Below, one piece after another: positions 56,401-64,000 of a stretch of DNA of 64,000 bases. The first letter of the stretch is position 1. Each line of letters begins with the position of its first letter. Below the pieces are notes generated by a model that saw nothing but the letters and a program-made list of their open reading frames with translations, was not told the DNA's origin and did not search any database. Made by a program: the position numbers and the translations under genes. Where the stretch lies: positions 10,908,936 to 10,972,935 of the forward strand of contig JAUCBN010000017.1 of assembly GCA_035048815.1 (NCBI GenBank), in the 5' to 3' direction. This DNA is from Abelmoschus esculentus (taxonomy: Eukaryota; Streptophyta; Magnoliopsida; Malvales; Malvaceae).

Positions 56401-59400
56401 ACCCTGATATACGTTCAAAGAGAGAAGTCATTCATCACGGTATACGCTTTAAGAAAGGGAACGTTCTTTATGACATGCACTCGAAGAGAGGTATCATTCA
56501 TCAAGTTATACGCTCAAACAGACGGGTCATCCATCATAGTATACGCTCAAAGATTGGGATCGTTCATTATGACATGCACTCGAAGATAAGGTTCATTCAT
56601 CGTGACATACGCTCAAACAGAAGGGTCATCTATCACTACACCCGCTCACAAAGAGAGACCGTTCATTATGACATATGCTCAGAGAGAGGGGTCATTCACC
56701 GCGACATACGCTCAAAGAGATGGGTTATCCATCACGGTATACGCTCTAAGAAAGGGACCATTCATTATGACAGGCACTCGAAGAGAGGGCTCATTCTTTG
56801 CGACATACGCTGAAAGAGATGGTTCGTCGTTAACGTTATACGCTCAAAAAGAGGGACCATTCATTATGAAATACACTCGAAGAGAGGGGTCACTCATCAC
56901 GACATGCACTCAAAAAGAGGGGTCGTCCATCACGGTATACGCTCATTGAGAGGGACCGCTCACCATGACATTCACTCGAAGGGAGGGGTCATTCATCGCG
57001 AGATACGCTCAAACAGAGGGGTCATCCATCACGATATACGCTCAAAGAGAGAGACCGTTCACCCTGACATGCACATGAAGAGATGGGTCATTCATCGCAA
57101 TATACTCTCAAAGAAATAGGTCATCGGCCACCGTATACACTCTATGAGAAGGACTGTTCAATATGATATGCACTCGAAGAGAGATGTTATTTATTGCGAT
57201 ATACGCTTAATGAGATGGGTTGTCCATCACGGTATACACTCAAATAGATGCACTGGTCATTATGATATGTACTTGAAGAGAGGGGTCACTCATCGCCACA
57301 TACGTTCAAAGAAAGGGATCGCCCATCATGGTATACACTCAAAGAGAGGGACCATTCAATATGACATGTGCTCAAAGAGATGGGTCATTCACCGCGATAT
57401 ATGCTCTAAAAAAGGGCTCGTTTCATTATGACATGCACTCGAAGATAAAGTTAATTCATCGCGACATACGCTCAAAGAGAGGGGTCAACTATCACTGCAC
57501 CCGCTCACAGAGATGGACCATTCATCATGACATATGCTCGAAGAGAGGGGTCATTCTCCGCAACATACGCTCAAAGAGAGGGGTCATCCATCACGGTATA
57601 CGCTCTAAGAAAGGGACCGTTCATTATGAAAAACACTCAAAGAGAGGGGTCGTCCATCACAGTATATGCTCAAAGAGAGGGATCATTGATTATGACATGC
57701 ACACAAAGATAAGACTCATTAATCACGACACACGTATAAAAAGATGGGTCATCTATCATGGAACCCGCTCACAGAGAGGGACCGTTCATTATGATATGCA
57801 CTCAAAGAGAGGGGTCATTTATCGCAACACAAGATCAAGGATAGGGGTCGTCCATGACGGTATACGCTCGTTCATTATGACATGCACTCGAAGAGAGAGG
57901 TTATTCATCGCGACGTACGCTCAAAGTGCAGGGTCAACCATCAAGGTACACGCTCTAAGAAAAGGGCGGTTTATTATAACATGCACTCGAAGAGAGGGGT
58001 CATTCATCGCGACATACGCCCAAAGAGAGGGGTCGTCCATCACGGTATACGCTCTAAGAAAGGGACCTTTTATAATGAAATGCAGTCGAAGAGAGAGGCA
58101 TTTCATCGAGATATACACTCAAAGAGAAGGATCGTCCATCACTGTATATGCTTTAAGAAAGGGACCGTTCACCATGACATGAATCAAAGAGAGGAGTCAT
58201 TCATCGCAACATATGCTCAAAGAGAGGGGTCATCGATCACGGTATACGCTCAAAGAGAGGGATCGTTCATTATAACATATGCTTGAAGAGAGGGGTCATT
58301 CATCTCCACATACGTTCAAAGAGAAGGGTCGTCCATCATGGTATACGCTCTTAGAAAGGGACCGTTTACCATGACATGCACTCAAAGAGAAGAGTCATTC
58401 ATCGCAACAAGCGCTCAAAGAGAGGGGTCATCGATCATGCTATACGCTCAAATAGAGGGACCTTTCATTATGACATGCACACGAAGAGAGGGGTCGTTCA
58501 TTGCAACATACACTCAGGGGTCATCAATCACGGTATACGCTCAAATAGATGGCCCGTTCATTATAACATGCACTCGAAGAGAGGGGTCATTCATCGCGAC
58601 GTATGCTCAATGAGATATGTCGTCCAGCACGGTATACGCTCAAAGAGAAGGACCGTTCACCATTACATGCACTTGAAGAGAGGGGTCATTAATCATAACA
58701 TATGCTCATAGAGAGGGGTCATCGATCACGGTATACGCTCAAAGAAAGAGACCATTCATTATGACATGCACTCGAAGATATGGGTCATTCATCGCGACAT
58801 GCGCTCAAAGAGAGGGGTCGTCCATCAAGCAAACGCTCAAAGAGAAGGACCGTTCATTATGACATATGCTCAAAGAGGGATCATTCGCCGTGACAAATGC
58901 TCAAAGAGAGGGGTAGTCTATCACGGTATACGCTATAAGAAAGGGACTTTTCATTATGACATGCACTCGAAGACAGGGGTCATTCATCTTGACATAAGTC
59001 CAAAGGGAGGGGTCGTCCATCACAATATACGCCCAAAGAGAGGGACCGTTCATTATGACATGCACTCGAAGATTAAGGTCATTCATCGCCATATACACTC
59101 AAAGAGAAGGGTCGTCTATCATGGCATACACTCAAAGAGAGGGACCGTTCATTATGACATATGCTCGAAGAGAGGGACCATTCTTCGCGTTATACGCTCA
59201 AAGAGAGGGGTCGTCCATCACGGTATACGCTCTAAGAAAGGGACTATTCATTATGACATACACTCGAAGAGGGGAGTCATTCATCGCGACATAAGCTCAA
59301 AGAGAGGGGTCGTCCATCACAGTATACGCTAAAAGAGAGGGACCATTCATTGTAACATACACTCAAAGATTAGGGTCATTCATCGCGACATACGCTCAAA

Positions 59401-61438
59401 GAGAAGGGTCATCCATCACGGTAACGCTCTTAGAAAGGGATCGTACATTATGACATGCACTCGAAGAGAGGGATCGTCCATCACGGTATAATCTCAAAGA
59501 GAGGGACCGTTTATTATAAAATGCACTCGAAGAGTGGGGTCATTCATCGTAACATATGCTCAAATTGAGTGATCGTCCATCACAATATATGCTCAAAAAG
59601 AGGGATCGTTCATTAGGACATACCCTCGAAGAGATGATTTATTCACCGCGACATACGCTCAAAGAGCGGGGTCAACCATCAAGGTATACGCTCTTTGAAA
59701 GGGCGGTTCATTATAACATTTACTCGAAGACAGGGTTATTCATTGCCACATACGCCCAAAGAGAGGAGTTGTCCATCACGGCATACGCTCAAAGAGAGGA
59801 ATCGTCCATCACGGTATACGCTCAAAGAGAGGTATCCTTCATTATGACATATACGCTTGAAGAGAGGGGTCATTAACCGCGAAATACGCTCAAAGAGTGG
59901 GGTCGTTCATCACGGTATACGCTCTAAGAAAGGGATCGTATATTATGACATGCACTCGAAGAGAGGGTCGTTCATCGCAACATACGCTCAAAGAGAGGGG
60001 TCATCCATCACGGTATACGCTCAAAGAGAGAGACCGTTCAACATGATTTGCACTTAAAGAGAGGGGTCGTTCATCGCAAAATACGCTCAAAGAGAGGGGT
60101 CATTGATCACGGTATGTGCTCAAATAGTGGGACAATTCATTATAACATGTACTCGAAGAGAGTGACCATTCATCGCGACATAAGCTCAAAGAGAGGGGTC
60201 GTCCATCATGGTATACGCTCAAAGAGAGGGACCGTTCACCATTACATGCACTCAAAGAGAGGGGTCATCGATTACGGTATACGCTCAAAGAGAGGGGTCA
60301 TCGATCATGCTATAGAGGGACCATTCATTATGACATGCACTTGAAGATAAGGATCATTCATACCAACATACGCTCAAAGAGAGGGGTCATCTATCACGGC
60401 ATACGCACAAAGAGAGGGACCGTTCAATATGACATATACTCGAAGAGAGGGGTCATTCACCGCAACATATGCTCAGAGCATGGGATAGTCCATCACAGTA
60501 TACACTCTAAGAAAGGAACCGTTATTTATGACATACACTCAAAGAGAGGGGTAATTCACAGTGGCATACACTCAACGAGAGGGGTCGCTCGTCACGATAT
60601 GCACTCAAGCAGAGGGACCGTTAACCATGACATGCACTCGAAGAGAGGGGACTTTCATCGCGACATACGCTCAAAGAGAGGAGTCGTTCATCATGGCGTA
60701 CGCTCAAAGAGTGGGGTCATTCATCACGACATATGTTCAAAGAGAGGGCTCGTCCATCACGGTATATGCTCAAAGAGAGGGACCGTTCTCCATGACATGC
60801 ACTCAAAGAAAGGGGTCATTCATCGCAATATATGCTCAAAGAGATGGGTCATCCATCACGGTATACACTCTATGAAAGGGACCGTTCACAATGACATGCA
60901 CTCGAAGAGATGGGTCATTCATCGTGACAAACGCTCAAAGGGAGGGGTCGTCCATCACGGTATACGCTCTAAGAAAGGAAGCATTCATTATGACAAGCAC
61001 TTAAAGAGAGGGATCATTCATCGCGACATACGCTCAAAGAGAGGGGTCATTCATCATGACATACGCTCAAAGAGAGTGCTCGTCTATCACGGTATACGCT
61101 CTAAGAAAGAGACCATTCATTATGACATACCCTCGAAGAGAGGGGTCATTCATCACGAATTACGCTCATAGAGAGTGCTCGTCCATAACGGTATAGCTCT
61201 AAGAGAGGGACCATTTACCATGACATGCTCGTCGATCACGATATATGCTCTAAGAAAGGGACCGTTGACTATGACATGCACTCGAAGAAAGGTGTCATTC
61301 ATCGTGACATATGCACAAAGAGAGGGGTCGTCTATCACGGTATACGCTCTAAGAATGGGATCATCATTATGACATGCAGTCGAAGAGAGGGGTCATTCAT
61401 GACAACATATGCTCAAGGAGTGGGGTCGTCCATCACAG
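53469..61438 (+). repeat. 33-bp satellite block S10 (longest block)
   Basis: About 241 monomers. It contains the longest open frame of the window (55269-56813, 514 codons), made almost wholly of variants of the 11-residue unit SKRGVIHRDIR. Segment 55290-57430 parallels S2, and 57977-58487 matches S5 18840-19350 at a constant offset of 39,137 bp. Slightly irregular monomers occur at 54820-54920 and 57830-57880. Confidence 0.95.
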
Positions 61439-62937
61439 ATTTATTTAGCATATATTATGCGTAATTAATATTCAACACATGTTTAGTATCATCATACTTA
61501 TTAGTTTAAGTTGCTTTTTTGCAGGTTATATTAAACACAACTTAAGGGACTATTGGCCATCGCCGTTTTAGCTCAAATGCACCATTTGAGCTCAAAACAA
61601 AGAATCATTGTTTGAGGGACTTACCATCTTCCGATCAACACTAAAATGTACCAAACACTCCTAGGCAGCGCAATGAAGTAGAAGCTAACTTCGTTCCAGC
61701 TCACGAATTCAGAATGAGCTCAAAATGACAAATGGTGAATTTCCATTCATATGCGATTCGGATCAGATCTTACACACTCTTATGGGTTAAGTAGAGTATT
61801 ATGTCCCTAAGGATCAGTTCACGTATCTAGGGTGTTAGCCGTTCAGCTCAAATCATCACTCAAAGATGGTGAACTTTCAGCTAGATAAATCAACTAGCTA
61901 GCTCCGCTCAAACCAGCTCAACCTTAGTTCATCCAGCTCATCTTAGCTCACCCTACAACCTTCAACTCAACTAGGGAAGGACAAGTTCTCTCCCCAAGAG
62001 ACACAATCGACCAACCATGGAGGGAAACATGTTTGGGCGCCAAAACAAAGAGATATCACTCTTCATTGGTCAGATTCATGATGGTCAACTTGTTTGCCAA
62101 TTTCGAGTAAGATACAAGTAGAATTGGGTTTCGATGTCTTCATGAAAGTTTTTCCTCTATCTCTTATCTTTCCAACGCATGTTGATGTGCAGGCTGGAAT
62201 TTTGAACCAAAAAGTTATAACAGTTCTTAGAAGGAGACACCATTTAACCCAAACGGTTAAGGAGGAAGACACCACCAATTGAACAGACACCAAGGCCACT
62301 ATTCAGCCACTTTTTCAAAGGGGAATGTCCCTTGGCCACACCCTTTTATTTCTTAAAAATATGTAGCCATTTTCGCATATGAACACACAACTTTGAATCA
62401 AATTATTTATTTCGTGAGTTAATCTCTCATTCTTGCTCTTTTAAGAATTTTATCAACTTATCAAATCATCTGTTTGATTTGTGGTGTCACCCTCCATCCC
62501 TTATAGTTTAGATTTCAGGAATTACATTTCCAAAAGGTCTAAGTGCATCTACCACCCTCAGAGTTGCAACTAGATTGGGTTTATGTTCCTATAACATAAG
62601 TTCAACCTTTTTCCCTTTGAATACTATCATTCCATCATCACATACTCACCATCCACCTTCCATTTTCGTCCACCATTCTTCACCAGCCCTTAACATATCC
62701 TTCCATATCATTTACTTCAGTTAAACACCTCCATTTCCTTCCTTAATCAACCATCAACATCCCCCATGCATTCTCTTCACCAAGACAACTTCCTTATCAT
62801 CTAAACAATGCCCCACACCATAACCTCTTCCCAAATCACCCCTATCTTATTTCCAACAACATTTAACATTCTTTTGTTAAGGAAACAAGTGTGATACAAG
62901 GCTTTCTTGCATTCTAAGGTCCGGGCAATCAAAGCTT
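61439..62937 (+). mobile_element. LTR C2, 5'-truncated
   Basis: Collinear with LTR C1 but with the internal part that C1 has lost. The left end (CAGATTTATTTAGC) corresponds to 6421 inside C1, so about 190 bp of the LTR start are missing, and a CAG overlap with the satellite suggests a microhomology join. It has AGCTCA motifs (61850-61960) and a possible R hairpin TTCTT/AAGAA (62430-62447). It ends GGGCAATCAAAGCTT, then satellite. There is no clear TATA box; TTAAAAATA near 62353 is weak. Small frames on either strand (62063-62299) are not convincing. Confidence 0.8.
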
Positions 62938-63896
62938 ACCATTACATGCACTCGAAGAGAAGTGTCATTTATCACAACATAAGCTCATAGAGAGGGGTTA
63001 TCGATCTCGGTATATTCTCAAAGGGAGGGACCGTTTAGTATGACATGCACTTGTAGAGAGGGGTGATTCATCGCGCATAAACTCAAAGAGAGTGGTCGTT
63101 CATCACGATATACGCTCTAAGAAAAGGATCATTCACTATGATATGCACTCGAAGAGAGAGGTCATTCATCACGACATACGCTCAAAGAGAGGGGTCGTCC
63201 ATCACGGTATATGATCAAAGAAAGGGACCTTTCCTTTTGACATGCCCTCAGAGGGAGTGGTTATTCATCGCGACAAACGCTCAAAGAGAGGTGTCGTTCA
63301 TCACGGTATACGCTCAAAGGACGGACAATTTATTATGACATGCACTCGAAGGGAGGGGTCATTCATCGATATATACTCTCAAACACAGGTGTCATCGATC
63401 ATGGTATACGCTCAAAGAGAGGGACCGTTCATTATTATATGCACTCGAGAGAGGGGTCATTCATCGCGATATACGCTGAAAGAGAGGGGTCGTTCATCAC
63501 GATATACGCTCAAACAATGGGAACGTTCACCATGATATGCGTGACATACGCTTGAAGAGAGAGGTCATTTATCGTGACTCACACACAAAGAGAAGGGTCA
63601 TCTATCACTATATACCCCCAAAGGGAGAGACTATTCATTATGATATGCACTCAAAGAGAGGGGTCATTCATCGCGATATACGCTCAAAGAGAGGGGTCAT
63701 CCATCACGAAATACACTCAAATAGAAGGACCGTTCACTATGACATGCACTCGAAAGAGGGGTCATTCATCGTGACATATGCTCAAAGAGAGGGACAGTTC
63801 ATTATGACATACGCTCGATGAGATGGGTCATTCATCGCGACATACGCTCTAAGAAAGGGTCCGTTCATTATGATATGCACTCGTAGAGAGGAGTCA
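62938..63896 (+). repeat. 33-bp satellite block S11
   Basis: About 29 monomers up to the start of element F. A register slip is visible at 63536-63546 (ATATGCGTGACATACG), where part of a monomer is deleted. Confidence 0.94.
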
Positions 63897-64000
63897 TGTA
63901 ACCCCCTTAGCCCGGCCTGGACGAAACCGACACTAAACGAGTCAAACGGGGAATATCAAACCAAACCCGCGAAGGTTCGATTCGATAAACAACCCTAAAC
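63897..64000 (+). mobile_element. Start of a further element F (cut by window edge)
   Basis: Sequence changes abruptly from satellite to TGTAACCCCCTTAGCCCGGCC. Many plant LTRs begin TGTAAC, and the GC-rich composition differs from the satellite. The left flank is AGTCA (63892-63896). The right end lies outside the window, so the type cannot be tested. Confidence 0.45.

Overview
The window looks like repeat-rich plant heterochromatin, probably pericentromeric and probably from a eudicot. The evidence is an Athila-type Ty3/Gypsy element primed by tRNA-Asp, other Ty3/Gypsy LTR families, and L1-type LINEs that carry the plant-specific set of a DUF4283-like ORF1 protein, a zf-RVT domain and a C-terminal RNase H. 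I found no ordinary host gene, rRNA gene, tRNA gene or CRISPR array. The species cannot be named from the sequence alone.

The backbone is a 33-bp tandem satellite in eleven blocks, always in the same orientation. It totals about 27.7 kb, roughly 43% of the window and about 840 monomers. Three monomer types (A, B and C below) usually alternate, giving a 99-bp higher-order unit. Because 33 is divisible by 3 and the consensus has few stops, the plus-strand frames stay open for long stretches. The many long open frames with an 11-residue period, up to about 514 codons, are therefore satellite and not genes.

Layout: satellite block S1 (1-91); solo LTR A1 (92-1883); S2 (1884-4208); a decayed gag-protease Gypsy remnant with 3' LTR C1 (4209-6835); S3 (6836-7586); LTR A3 fragment fused to a truncated LINE (LINE2, 7587-12584) that contains a nested LTR D (7967-9430); S4 (12601-14624); solo LTR B1 (14625-16118); S5 (16119-22329); solo LTR A2 (22330-24049); S6 (24050-25678); an unresolved repeat G and an inverted LTR B fragment (25679-28249); S7 (28250-29093); LTR A4 fragment (29094-29652); a second, AT-rich 170-bp satellite (29653-30717 and 39020-39391) split by an 8.3-kb LINE (LINE1, 30718-39023); S8 (39392-39784); a complete two-LTR non-autonomous Athila-like element E (39785-47394); S9 (47395-51939); solo LTR B2 (51940-53468); S10 (53469-61438); LTR C2 (61439-62937); S11 (62938-63896); and the first 104 bp of a possible further element F.

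The target-site duplications make the order of events readable. Solo LTRs A1 (AGAGG), A2 (CATAG) and B2 (CATGC) and element E (ACATG) each restore a perfect satellite when removed. LINE1 carries a 16-bp duplication inside the 170-bp satellite. Insertion A2 interrupts a satellite segment that had already been tandemly duplicated, so array expansion came first. All open frames in the mobile elements are broken. The most unusual observations are the clustering of LTR insertions at one position of the 33-bp monomer, two LINEs inserted at the same place in the 170-bp monomer, three stem-loops with a conserved loop and differing but paired stems in element E, and the end of pol lying inside the LTR in two families.
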